This document shows positions 25,242-33,609 of a DNA stretch of 64,000 nucleotides, piece by piece (positions within the stretch are counted from its first letter, which is position 1; each line of letters starts with the position of its first letter). A model generated the notes under the pieces. The model was not told the origin of the DNA, ran no database searches, and worked only from the letters and a program-made list of their open reading frames with translations. The DNA comes from Clostridiales bacterium (GTDB taxonomy: Bacteria; Bacillota; Clostridia; Christensenellales; Aristaeellaceae): assembly GCA_004556155.1 (NCBI GenBank), contig SFIM01000010.1:8379-72378 (forward strand), read 5' to 3'. The position numbers and the translations under genes are program-made.

Positions 25242-26697
25242 CGGGGCGCGCCTCCTTAGCGATCTGATGCAGGGTGCCGACCAGGAGCTTGCTGTCGCCG
25301 CCGCACTTGGTGATTTCCAGCGGGCTCACGCCCAGCTCCTCGCACAGGATTTCCATCACGCGCGGGCTGCAGAAGCCGCCCTGGCAGCGGCCCATGCCGG
25401 CGCGGGTGCGGCGCTTGACGCCGTCGATGGAGCGCGCGCCCACGGGGCGGCGGATCGCGGCACGGATCTCGGCCTCGGTCACCTGCTCGCAGCGGCATAC
25501 CAGCACGCCGTATTCGGGGTTCTGCTTATAGGCTTCCTCGCGCTCCTCATTGGTCATGCTGCGGAAGGCGCGGGGCAGGGGGGTGGGCTTTTTCCAGTCT
25601 TCCTTCTGCGCAAGACCCAGGAAGGCGGCAACCTCGTCGCCCAGCTCCTGGCCGATGGCCGGAGCCGCGGACAGGCCGGGGCTTTCGATACCGACCGCCT
25701 CGAACGCGCCCTCGGGCGCGCCCTCCACCTTGCCGATGATGAAATCGCCGTTTTCCTCGTGCGCGCGCACACCCGAGAAGGTGGTGATGGTCTGACGGGT
25801 ATTGACGGTCTTCCAGGTCAGGCGCACCTTTTCCAGCGCCTCATCCAGGCCGCGGCGGGTAGTGGCCACGTCGTAGCCGTCGTCGATATCATCGGCGGTG
25901 GGGCCCAGCAGGGTGTTGCCGTGGGTGGTGGGGCTGACCAGCACGCCCTTGCCCATCCTGGTGGGGCACTGGAACATGGTCATATGGAAGGGGATTTCAG
26001 CCATGTGATCCAGCAGATAATACTCGCCGCGGCGGGCGATCAGGTTGACATGGCGGGTAGAGATCATATTGTGCAGCACGCCCGAGCCGATGCCGGCGCA
26101 GTTGACCACCGCGCGGGTCTTGTACTCGTCGCGCTCGGTAATCACCAGCCAGTTGCCATCGGAGGTGGGCTTGATCTCCAGCACGGGGTTGCTCAGCACA
26201 AACTCCGCGCCGTTTTCCGCCGCGCTGTCCGCCAGGGCGCAGGTCATCTCATACGGGCTGACCAGGGCGCTGGTGGGCGCATACAGGGCGCACACAACCG
26301 CAGGGTTGGTGTTAGGCTCCATCTGCAAAATTTCATCGTGCTCCACAATGCGGCAGCCGGGCACGTTGTTGGCCTGCGCCTGTGCGAGCAGGTTGTTCAG
26401 GGTCGCACGGTCTTCCTCGCTGAAGCCCAGCACCAGCGCGCCGGGCTGGGTGTAGGGCACGCCCAGCTCCTTGGCCAGGTCGCCGTACATCATGCTGCCC
26501 TTCACGTTCAGGCGCGCCTTTTCGGTGCCAGGATGCGCGTCAAAACCGGCGTGCACGATACCGCTGTTGGCCTTGCTGGCGCCGTCCGCCACATCCTCCA
26601 TGCGATCAACAACCAGGAGCTTGCCGTTGTACTTGGCCATCTGCTGTGCTACCGCGCAGCCGACCACACCGGCGCCGATGATGATTGCGTCGTACAT
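25231..26697 (-). CDS. FAD-dependent oxidoreductase with C-terminal [2Fe-2S] BFD-like domain (GlpA-like)
   Basis: The 488-residue protein starts at ATG 26697 (MYDAIIIGAGVVGCAVAQQM), a DAO/glycerol-3-phosphate dehydrogenase type FAD domain. DGASKANSGIVHAGFD and FSGVRAHEENGDFIIG are typical substrate-domain segments. The C-terminus (about 405-465) has CRCEQVTEAEIRAAIRR and GRCQGGFC, the four cysteines of a BFD-like iron-sulfur domain. It probably oxidises glycerol-3-phosphate or a similar 2-hydroxyacid and passes electrons to the partner encoded next. No glpK or glpF is nearby, so the true substrate is uncertain. Confidence 0.88.
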   Translation of the reverse strand: MYDAIIIGAGVVGCAVAQQMAKYNGKLLVVDRMEDVADGASKANSGIVHAGFDAHPGTEKARLNVKGSMMYGDLAKELGVPYTQPGALVLGFSEEDRATLNNLLAQAQANNVPGCRIVEHDEILQMEPNTNPAVVCALYAPTSALVSPYEMTCALADSAAENGAEFVLSNPVLEIKPTSDGNWLVITERDEYKTRAVVNCAGIGSGVLHNMISTRHVNLIARRGEYYLLDHMAEIPFHMTMFQCPTRMGKGVLVSPTTHGNTLLGPTADDIDDGYDVATTRRGLDEALEKVRLTWKTVNTRQTITTFSGVRAHEENGDFIIGKVEGAPEGAFEAVGIESPGLSAAPAIGQELGDEVAAFLGLAQKEDWKKPTPLPRAFRSMTNEEREEAYKQNPEYGVLVCRCEQVTEAEIRAAIRRPVGARSIDGVKRRTRAGMGRCQGGFCSPRVMEILCEELGVSPLEITKCGGDSKLLVGTLHQIAKEARPDEE

Positions 26698-26768
26698 TGT
26701 TTCATCCCTTTCAAGTTCTGCCGCCGTCCCCACGCGGAGACGGCGGAATGTATTTACCAGACAGTTGA

Positions 26769-26809
26769 ATTATAGCACACCCCTGCCCAGCATTCAAGAC
26801 GGGCAGGGG
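26769..26809 (-). promoter_or_regulatory. Promoter and dyad of the GlpA/GlpB-like operon
   Basis: On the minus strand, TTGAAT (26797-26792) and TATAAT (26774-26769) are 17 bases apart. A perfect dyad CCCCTGCCC-N12-GGGCAGGGG (26780-26809) covers the -35 box and most of the spacer. No U-run follows the stem, so an operator is more likely than a terminator of prmC. Confidence 0.7.
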
Positions 26810-26889
26810 AATAAACGCGCCTTTTCTTCCATTTTAGCGTACAAATTGCGCGAAAAATAGAAATAATCGCGCAATCGAGGGGAATATGC

Positions 26890-27735
26890 TCACACTCGCG
26901 CACACTCGCGCAGCCGGGCGGCCACCGCGCGGGGAAGCCCCTGCATGTCGGGATATACGGCAAGCGCTTCAAAGCGCTCCGCCAACAGGGCGGATACGGC
27001 CTCCGCCTGCGCGCTGCCGATTTCCAGCAGCAGCCAACCGCCGGGCAAAAGATAGTCCGGCGCTTCGCGCGCAATGCGGCGATAGAAATCCAGCCCGTCC
27101 AACCCGCCGTACAGCGCCAGGGCAGGTTCCCTGCACACCTCAGGCTGCAAATCCGCCATTTCCTCCGCCGTGATATAGGGCGGGTTGCTGACGATGATAT
27201 CAAACCTTTCCCCCGCCGCGGCGGCAAACAGATCACCCTGGCGCAGCGTTACCCGTGCGCCGGTATCGGCGATGTTTTGCCGGGCGACGGCCAGCGCGTC
27301 GGCGCTGATATCGGCCGCCGTCACCTGCGCGCCCGGAAATTGCAGCGCAATGGCAATGGCCAGCGCGCCCGTGCCCGTGCACAGATCCAGCACGCGCTCG
27401 CGCCCTTGCATGCGGGCAAGCGCCTGCTCGCACAGCGTTTCGGTGTCGTTGCGGGGAATCAGCGCGCCGGGCTGCGCGCGCAGCGTAACGCCCATAAACT
27501 GCGCCGTGCCCAGGATGTATTGCAGCGGCTCGCGCTGGCAGCGGCGATCAATCAGCGCCTGATAATCGGCCAGCTGCGATTGCGTCAGCTCCCGCCAGCC
27601 CTCGGCGCGCAGCAGCAGATGCGGCGTACCCGTCACATGGGATAACAAAAACGCCGCGTCCACCGCGGGATCGGGCACGCCGGCCTGTGCCAGCATGCCC
27701 GACGCGGCGCGCAGCGCATCGCGGCAAGTCGTCAT
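26890..27735 (-). CDS. prmC: Peptide chain release factor N5-glutamine methyltransferase
   Basis: The 281-residue protein has an N-terminal helical domain (about 1-75), then an AdoMet-dependent methyltransferase fold with VLDLCTGTGALAIAIA (motif I) and the catalytic NPPY in IIVSNPPYITAEEM. It methylates the GGQ glutamine of release factors 1 and 2. Its ATG overlaps the yqhQ stop (ATGA), so the two form an operon. prfA, its common neighbour, is not in the window. Confidence 0.95.
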   Translation of the reverse strand: MTTCRDALRAASGMLAQAGVPDPAVDAAFLLSHVTGTPHLLLRAEGWRELTQSQLADYQALIDRRCQREPLQYILGTAQFMGVTLRAQPGALIPRNDTETLCEQALARMQGRERVLDLCTGTGALAIAIALQFPGAQVTAADISADALAVARQNIADTGARVTLRQGDLFAAAAGERFDIIVSNPPYITAEEMADLQPEVCREPALALYGGLDGLDFYRRIAREAPDYLLPGGWLLLEIGSAQAEAVSALLAERFEALAVYPDMQGLPRAVAARLRECARV

Positions 27736-28802
27736 GCCTGCGGTTCCTCCTGCGCAGGGGCAGGATCAGCCGCGGGCGCTTCGTCCTTCTTGGGCGCGGG
27801 GATGGCGATCACATAGCCCTCGGGGGTCAGCGGGCCGTCGGGCATATCACCCAGCGCGGCCTTCATCGATACGATAGCCACCTCCAGCATGCTGTCGTCC
27901 GGCTCGGCGGTGGTCAGGCGCTGCAGCTGCATGCCCGGCGCGCGCAGGATGCGGCACAGCTTGTTCTCGCTGTGGGCCAGGCCCTTGAGCACCTCATAGC
28001 TGATGCCCGCAACCACGGGCAGCAGGATCACGCGGCTGAGAACGCGCAGCAGATAATGCGCGCCCAGATCATAGCCGGAGACCATCAGCACCACCACGTC
28101 CACGATGGAGTAGAACACGATGGACAGGATGAAGGTGATCAGCAAAAAGCTGGTGCCGCAGCGCGGATGCAGCGTGGTAAAGGGGCGGGCGTTTTCGGGG
28201 GTCAGGGGCAGATCAGCCTCGTGGCAATACACGGTTTTATGCTCCGCGCCATGATAGCGGAATACCCGCTTCATATCCGGAATGCTGCGGCAAAACGCCA
28301 TATAACCCAGCAGAATGGCCGTGCGGACAAGGCCGGTAACCAGATTCTTGAGCAGCAGCATGCCGCCCGTGGCCGTAGTGGGGAAAAGCTTGATGATGGC
28401 GTTTGGAATCAGCACAAACAGACCGACGGACAGGCACACGGCCAGCACGATGGCCAGACCCATGACCACCTTATCCACGCCATTGCCCAGCTTCTTGGCC
28501 AGCCAAAGCTCAAACTTGGTGGGCTGCTCGTCCTCAACGCCGCCCATCTTGCTGCTTTCCTCCAGCGTCTTCATGCCGGTGCCCAGCATCGTCACCATGC
28601 TGACCGCGCCGCGCACAAAGGGCCAGCCCATCCACTTATGCTTTTTTGCGGGGGACACATAGGGATCGCGCTTGCACACCACGCTGCCGTCCGGGCGGCG
28701 CACCGCCAGGGCGATATATTCCGGCGAGCGCATCATCACGCCCTCCAATACGGCCTGACCGCCGATATCCACACGCTTTGCGGGCTTGTTGTTTTCTTTC
28801 AA
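27732..28802 (-). CDS. yqhQ: DUF1385 membrane protein YqhQ
   Basis: The protein is 356 residues from a TTG start at 28802, preceded by AAAGGAAG. A GTG start at 28859 is impossible because those codons are themselves the promoter -10 box. VDIGGQAVLEGVMMRSPEYIALAVRRPDG and the YHGAEHKTVYCHE...LHPRCGTSFL block are hallmarks of DUF1385 (YqhQ), a polytopic membrane protein. Hydrophobic helices lie around residues 115-140, 150-185, 225-250 and 258-285. The family often neighbours prmC and rpmE, but its function is unknown. The Pro/Ala/Glu-rich C-terminal tail looks disordered. Confidence 0.9.
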   Translation of the reverse strand: MKENNKPAKRVDIGGQAVLEGVMMRSPEYIALAVRRPDGSVVCKRDPYVSPAKKHKWMGWPFVRGAVSMVTMLGTGMKTLEESSKMGGVEDEQPTKFELWLAKKLGNGVDKVVMGLAIVLAVCLSVGLFVLIPNAIIKLFPTTATGGMLLLKNLVTGLVRTAILLGYMAFCRSIPDMKRVFRYHGAEHKTVYCHEADLPLTPENARPFTTLHPRCGTSFLLITFILSIVFYSIVDVVVLMVSGYDLGAHYLLRVLSRVILLPVVAGISYEVLKGLAHSENKLCRILRAPGMQLQRLTTAEPDDSMLEVAIVSMKAALGDMPDGPLTPEGYVIAIPAPKKDEAPAADPAPAQEEPQA

Positions 28803-28850
28803 GGGTATCTTCCTTTCCGGGATTGCTCCCTGCATGGGATTGCAACCTAT

Positions 28851-28879
28851 ATTATACACGCATTGCGCGCAGGTTTCAA
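28851..28879 (-). promoter_or_regulatory. Promoter of yqhQ-prmC
   Basis: On the minus strand, TTGAAA (28879-28874) and TATAAT (28856-28851) are separated by 17 bases. The predicted transcript starts near 28844, which rules out upstream translation starts for yqhQ. Confidence 0.85.
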
Positions 28880-28922
28880 TCTTTTCTCACGGGCGGAAGG
28901 CCGCGGCGGCGTAAATTATGCT

Positions 28923-29876
28923 TTAATATTGCGTTTCTGCATCCGGGGGCAGGATCTGCGCATCCGGATTAAGGCATATCACTTCGCAATCCGCAGGAAA
29001 GGCGTTCGCGCCCACGCGCCGCACCGAGGCGGGCAGCGTCACCTGCCTGAGCGCCGTGCGATAAAAGGCATAATCGCCGATGGTCTCAATGCCCTCCGCC
29101 AGCGTAAGCTCGGTCAGCGCCGCGCTTTCGCACAGGGATTCCGGAATATGCTTCACGCTGCCGGGAAGCGCCAACGAAACAAGATTCATGCTGCATAAGC
29201 TGTTCGGCTCCAGCTCCGTAACAGAATCCGGAATGGTCAGCGCGTGCAGATACGGCAGGTTTGCCAACGCCCCGCCACCGATGCTTTGCACGCTGTCGGG
29301 GATGGTCAGCGCAGTGGCCGCGTAATACAGGTTCTCCAGCGCACCCTCGCCCAGGCGGCCCACGCGCGGCAGGTCGATTGCGTCGCCCGCCCGCAGCCGG
29401 GGCGCATAGAGCAGCGTATCGGCGCGCCGGTCGATCAGATACCCGCGCTCCACAGTGAAATACGGATTGTCCGGATCCAACGCAATCTCCGCCGTCACAT
29501 GCGAAAAGCAGCCCTCGGCAATGCGCTCCAGACTGGCGGGAAAGTAGAGTTTCTTTACATCATGGCAGCAGGTAAAAGCCCCGTCATCCAGATACCTGAG
29601 GGTGCCAGGCAGGATGATCGCCTCCACCAGCCCTCCATCAAACGCACTCTCCGAATTGTTAAACGCATTTTCGCCAATGCCCACCACGGGCTGCCCGCCC
29701 AGGGCGTCGGGCACGGTGATCACTGCGGGCGTTTGCGCCGCGTCCTCCACATAGTACATCGTCACCACCGCGCCCTCCGGGGTGAGCGCATAGGTAAAAT
29801 CGCCTTGCGTGTCCCCCAACGCGGTCATGACCGGCAGGCACAGCAGCGCCAATAGCGCGGCAAGCAGCTTTTTCAT
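28923..29876 (-). CDS. Secreted leucine-rich repeat (BspA-type, LRR_5) protein
   Basis: The protein is 317 residues from ATG 29876, with GAGAGGTG upstream. It has a signal peptide (MKKLLAALLALLCLPVMTALG). The mature part holds BspA-like repeats of about 23 residues with the pattern I-P-x-S-V-x-x-I-G-x-x-A-F (ALTIPDSVQSIGGGAL, ALTIPDSVTELEPNSL, TLAEGIETIGDYAFY, TLPASVRRVGANAF). There is no LPxTG or other anchor. Such repeats mediate binding at the cell surface in other bacteria; a role in adhesion or matrix binding is possible. It follows the CARDB-like membrane protein on the same strand, after a terminator. Confidence 0.88.
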   Translation of the reverse strand: MKKLLAALLALLCLPVMTALGDTQGDFTYALTPEGAVVTMYYVEDAAQTPAVITVPDALGGQPVVGIGENAFNNSESAFDGGLVEAIILPGTLRYLDDGAFTCCHDVKKLYFPASLERIAEGCFSHVTAEIALDPDNPYFTVERGYLIDRRADTLLYAPRLRAGDAIDLPRVGRLGEGALENLYYAATALTIPDSVQSIGGGALANLPYLHALTIPDSVTELEPNSLCSMNLVSLALPGSVKHIPESLCESAALTELTLAEGIETIGDYAFYRTALRQVTLPASVRRVGANAFPADCEVICLNPDAQILPPDAETQY

Positions 29877-29950
29877 AGGCAACACCTCTCGCTATAAAAA
29901 ACGAAAAAGTCCGGCGTTTTCCTGCATACAGGCAAATATTTTCCAGCTAC

Positions 29951-29981
29951 GCAAAAGCCGCCTGATCAAAATCAGGCGGCT
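29951..29981 (-). terminator. Terminator after the CARDB-like membrane protein gene
   Basis: On the minus strand, AGCCGCCTGAT pairs perfectly with ATCAGGCGGCT around TTTG, followed by TTTGC. It lies 14 bases after the stop codon at 29995. Confidence 0.8.
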
Positions 29982-29994
29982 GATGGGTATGTGA

Positions 29995-31920
29995 TTATTC
30001 GTCCTCGCTGGGCGCATCCGCGGGCTTGCGGTTGGCGCGGCGGCGGCGGGAAGGCGCGTCCACCGCCTCCTCGGCGGGGGTATCCTGCGCGGGCTGATCC
30101 TGCGCGGAAGCCTGCGGCTGGAGCTGCGAATCCTCGCGGGTCAGGCGGTACGCGCCGCCGTCGTCCGATTGCTGCTTGACGGGCTGAGGCGCGTCCTCCT
30201 TGAGGATTTCATCCGAGGGCTTTTCGCTCAGCGCGTCAGGCGCGGTTTCCGGCTCGGTATCGGCAATATCGGCCTCGCCATAACGGGCGGGCTCGGTATA
30301 ATCGCGGCGCTCGGCCAGGTCCATATGATCGTAGGCGTTGCGGGAGGTGCTGCGGCGCTTGGCGCGCATCACGGTGCTGACGGCAAACAGCAGGAAGCTG
30401 ACGCCAAACAGCCCGGCGAACACCAGCGCGGCGGTGCGCAGATAGCCGCTGGTCTGGCTGGCCACAGGCTCAAGCACCTCGATGGGCGCAACCGTGACGG
30501 TGACCAGGGGCGCAACCGTCACCTGCGGCACGGCGGTGGGCGCAGCAGTAGGCGCGGCGTAGGCGATGGTGATTTCGTTGGAATCAAAGGTCTGGGTGTT
30601 ATCCAGCGCGTCCTTGATGCTGGCGGTAAAGCGGAACTTGCCAGCCTGGGAGATGGTGAAGTCGCGCTCGATGGTGACGGTCTGCGAAGGAGCCAGCTCG
30701 CTCACGGTGGTGATGCGGGTAGCGCCGTGATACAGGGTCACGTTCTTGGCCGTCTGGGAGGAATTGTTGGTCAGCTTCAGGGTGAAGCGCACATCGGCAG
30801 GCACCTGCGCCACGGTGGCGGTGCTGGCGGTGGCGTCCAGGGTCAGGTGCATCATCTGGCCGGGATTATAAACGCTGATCTTGACCTCGTTGGAGGAGAT
30901 CACGTTGGTAGCGCCCGTATTGTCCGGCAGGGTGACGGAATACTTGAAGGACGTGCTTTCAGACAGGGTGAACTGCTTTTCGCGCACCAGCGTTTCGCCG
31001 GGGCCCAGGGTGAGATTGGTGAAGATCTCGCCGTACTTGGCGTCCGTCACGCTGATATTGGAATAGGTAATGTTGCCGTTGTTCTTGATGGTCAGGGTGA
31101 GGGTAACGGTGTCGCCGTTCTCGATGGAGGTCTTGTCGGCCGTCAGGATTTCATCCAGCATCAGGCCGGGATTAGCCTTGGGGATGGTGACGGCGGGCAG
31201 CTCCTGGGACAGGGACTCGTCCCCCGCCTTGTAGGTCACCTTGCCACGGCTGGTCAGATCTTTCTGGCGCATGGTGGCGGTGAACTTGATGGTCTTGCGC
31301 TCGCCCGGCGCCAGCGAGGTGACGGTCTGCGCATTGGCGGAAATGGAGGTATTCTCCTCCACGCGGATGTTCTTGATTTCCACATTGCCGGAATTGTACA
31401 GCTCATACTGCACGGTGGCGGTCTTGCCGTTGCGCACCACCTCGGGATCGATGGTGCGGTTGACCGTCAGGCGCGGAGCCGTGCCGGTAAAGGTCAGCGC
31501 GGCGCTGGCGCTGAGGGACTTGACCACCACGTTGCCGCTGGCGTCCACATCGTTATAGCTGAGCATATAGGTCAGCTTGCCCTCATCCAGCTGCTGCTGG
31601 GTAACATTGTAGGTATGCTGCGCGGTCACATAATCGCCCTTTTTGATCAGCGCCTGGCCGCCGTCGCCAAAGGTAGGCACCAGCGCGCCGCTGGGATCAT
31701 AGAGCATGACCGGCTCGGTCATATCGGTTTCGCCCGCGTTAACCACGCGCACCGACACCGTAACGGGGCCGGGTGCGGTGAGGCTGGAAGGCTCAACCGA
31801 CAGGGTAAAATTGATATTGTCGTCCGCCATGGCGGGCAGCGCAAACAGCAATGCCAGCAGCAGAAGCAGCGTTGTAAGCATTGCGCGGATTCTTCTTTTG
31901 GATTCATGGGCAAAAAGCAT
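29995..31920 (-). CDS. Single-pass surface protein with repeated CARDB/DUF11-like beta domains
   Basis: The protein is 641 residues from ATG 31920, with GGAAGGGG upstream. A signal peptide (RIRAMLTTLLLLLALLFALPAMA) precedes about four tandem immunoglobulin-like units of around 110 residues, each with the NAGE/NSGNVEIKNI, NNGNITYSNI, NNSSQTAKNV strand motif of CARDB/COG1361-type domains. A Pro/Thr/Val linker leads to one membrane helix (about 498-518), and the last 115 residues are a charged cytoplasmic tail rich in Glu, Asp and Gln, ending SRRRRANRKPADAPSEDE. The topology puts the beta domains outside. Function is unknown; cell-surface scaffolding or adhesion is plausible. Confidence 0.82.
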   Translation of the reverse strand: MLFAHESKRRIRAMLTTLLLLLALLFALPAMADDNINFTLSVEPSSLTAPGPVTVSVRVVNAGETDMTEPVMLYDPSGALVPTFGDGGQALIKKGDYVTAQHTYNVTQQQLDEGKLTYMLSYNDVDASGNVVVKSLSASAALTFTGTAPRLTVNRTIDPEVVRNGKTATVQYELYNSGNVEIKNIRVEENTSISANAQTVTSLAPGERKTIKFTATMRQKDLTSRGKVTYKAGDESLSQELPAVTIPKANPGLMLDEILTADKTSIENGDTVTLTLTIKNNGNITYSNISVTDAKYGEIFTNLTLGPGETLVREKQFTLSESTSFKYSVTLPDNTGATNVISSNEVKISVYNPGQMMHLTLDATASTATVAQVPADVRFTLKLTNNSSQTAKNVTLYHGATRITTVSELAPSQTVTIERDFTISQAGKFRFTASIKDALDNTQTFDSNEITIAYAAPTAAPTAVPQVTVAPLVTVTVAPIEVLEPVASQTSGYLRTAALVFAGLFGVSFLLFAVSTVMRAKRRSTSRNAYDHMDLAERRDYTEPARYGEADIADTEPETAPDALSEKPSDEILKEDAPQPVKQQSDDGGAYRLTREDSQLQPQASAQDQPAQDTPAEEAVDAPSRRRRANRKPADAPSEDE

Positions 31921-31980
31921 GCCCGACCCCCCTTCCTGATACGCGGACACCCCGCGTGGAACGGCATGATTGCAAATTTT

Positions 31981-32009
31981 ATTGTACTTTATTCATTGCG
32001 TTCTGTCAA
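31981..32009 (-). promoter_or_regulatory. Promoter of the CARDB-like gene
   Basis: On the minus strand, TTGACA (32009-32004) and TACAAT (31986-31981) are separated by 17 bases, 60 bases before the ATG. Confidence 0.82.
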
Positions 32010-32126
32010 GCAAACCGCGGCGTTTCCAGCTATTTCTGCTGAGTTTTTACAATAATAGCGCAGGATCGCGCGCATAAGGGGCGCAGCTTCGCGCGTTTCG
32101 TGCGGCCGGGCAGGGACTTTTTCCCC

Positions 32127-32759
32127 TCACAGCCTGCGAACGGGGTGGCGGATCACGGTTTTCCACCGTTCCGGAGCCACCTTGCGCGCGTCGGACAGAT
32201 AGATTTCATGGTGCCAGCGCGCATCCGAAAAGTCATTTTCATAGCCGTTTTCGGCGATATAGGCATCCATTTTCGCAACGCTGGCAGGCTCATCGTCAAA
32301 GGGCCCCACGTGCAGCAGCTGCACGCACAGGCCCTCATCCACAGGCAAAAACTCCACGGCGGAGAAATCCTGCTTTTTCTTTTGCGCAGCCTCCGAAACC
32401 GCCCAGTCAAAATCCGCCCGCGCGACGAAATCCGGCAGGCGAATCACCGATATCCACTCAAAGCGCTGCTTATTGGCATAATCAAAGCCCATCGTGCCCG
32501 GCTGCCGCCAGAAGCCCTCCAGCGGCGGCACCACATAATCAAAGTACCCGTCGATGCGGTGATCGCCGTGCTTGCTCATCTTGATGGTAAAGGCCACGCC
32601 GTACAATAGGCCGATGGCCGCCTTGTACGCGCCGCCCTCCTCGTTGGGATCTCCCTGCCCGCGCACGGCAATGTAATTCATCGGCGGCACGGTGACAAGC
32701 TGCGGCTGCGCCTTGGGCAGATAAAACTCTTTATATTCCTTTTTATAGTCAAACGCCAT
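32127..32759 (-). CDS. GyrI-like small-molecule-binding domain protein
   Basis: The 210-residue protein matches GyrI-like/effector-binding proteins without a DNA-binding domain. MAFDYKKEYKEFYLPKAQPQLVTVPPMNYIAVRGQGDPN at the start and the ARWHHEIYLSDARKVAPERWKTVIRHPV end are typical of this clostridial and bacillar family. Such domains bind amphipathic drugs or hydrolyse small adducts. It follows the GNAT gene by 11 bases and is probably co-transcribed with it. Confidence 0.82.
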   Translation of the reverse strand: MAFDYKKEYKEFYLPKAQPQLVTVPPMNYIAVRGQGDPNEEGGAYKAAIGLLYGVAFTIKMSKHGDHRIDGYFDYVVPPLEGFWRQPGTMGFDYANKQRFEWISVIRLPDFVARADFDWAVSEAAQKKKQDFSAVEFLPVDEGLCVQLLHVGPFDDEPASVAKMDAYIAENGYENDFSDARWHHEIYLSDARKVAPERWKTVIRHPVRRL

Positions 32760-32770
32760 ATCCGTTCTCC

Positions 32771-33520
32771 TTACGCGCGCAGCAGCTTTTCCAGCGCCGA
32801 GCCGTCCAGCTGATTGACGGTAACAAACCGTCCCTGATAAAGCACCGCCCAGTTGTTGAACACGCAGGGCAATGCCTTGGCCTGCGCCAGCGTATCCACA
32901 TGGATGAAGCGCGCGGGGATGCCGTGCGCCTCGCAGTACGCCCGCAGCTTATCCACCCGCTGCGGGATAAAGGGGCACTGATCGTCATAGTAAACGGTCA
33001 GCTCCTGCTCGTCGATGCGCTGACTTTTTGCATTTTCCGCAAAGCGCGGCACGCTGCCATCCAGGCTCAGCGCCAGCAGCTGATAGCCGTCGGCCGTGTG
33101 ATCGACGCACGTGAAGCCGTATTTCTGCGCAAATTTTTGATCGGACAGCCAGGCCTTCTGCTTATCCGCGCCCATCATGCACACGCCGGACTTGCCCCGC
33201 GCCTTCGCGTCGGCAATGCAGTATTCCATCAGCTGCCGCCCATAGCCGTGACCCTTCAGATCGCCCAGCACCCACAGGCAATAAATATATAGGTAGTTAT
33301 CCCCCACCACGGGCGCCCAAGCCGTTTCCAGCGGCGCATATTCAATAAAAGCGCAGCCCTTGGCGTTCACCTTGCGAAACACATGGCCCTCGTCCAGCCG
33401 CGCGGCCAGCCAGGCACGCTTGGCCTCCACGCCGGGATGCGCCTTCTGCGTGCGGATGATGCAGCACAAATGCTCCGATGCGATGTTCCCGCTGTCCAGG
33501 TTGATAAACTCCGTATCCAT
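32771..33520 (-). CDS. GNAT N-acetyltransferase with YoaP-like C-terminal domain
   Basis: The protein is 249 residues from ATG 33520, with AAAGGAG 9 bases before it. Residues 1-150 are a GNAT fold with the acetyl-CoA loop LWVLGDLKGHGYGRQLMEYCIADAK. Residues 165-245 (ELTVYYDDQCPFIPQRVDKLRAYCEAHGIPARFIHVDTLAQAKALPCVFNNWAVLYQGRF) match the YoaP-like domain of Bacillus YoaP. The substrate is unknown. A single exposed Cys in the CPF motif of the C-terminal thioredoxin-like part is notable. Confidence 0.85.
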   Translation of the reverse strand: MDTEFINLDSGNIASEHLCCIIRTQKAHPGVEAKRAWLAARLDEGHVFRKVNAKGCAFIEYAPLETAWAPVVGDNYLYIYCLWVLGDLKGHGYGRQLMEYCIADAKARGKSGVCMMGADKQKAWLSDQKFAQKYGFTCVDHTADGYQLLALSLDGSVPRFAENAKSQRIDEQELTVYYDDQCPFIPQRVDKLRAYCEAHGIPARFIHVDTLAQAKALPCVFNNWAVLYQGRFVTVNQLDGSALEKLLRA

Positions 33521-33609
33521 GGCCAAACGCTCCTTTTACCATCAAACGATAGAATCCAGTTGTTGCATATCAATCAGATTATATCGTGAATCGCGCGGCG
33601 CGTCAAGCC

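Noticed and set aside
28803..28859. Upstream GTG start for yqhQ
   Set aside because: Its second and third codons are the TATAAT -10 box of the promoter, so they are not transcribed.
30169..32055. Long plus-strand open frame (628 codons) over the CARDB-like gene
   Set aside because: It is antisense to a gene with promoter, ribosome site, signal peptide and domains. Its own sequence is compositional (Gly/His/Arg-rich) with no domain; GC-rich third positions keep antisense frames open.
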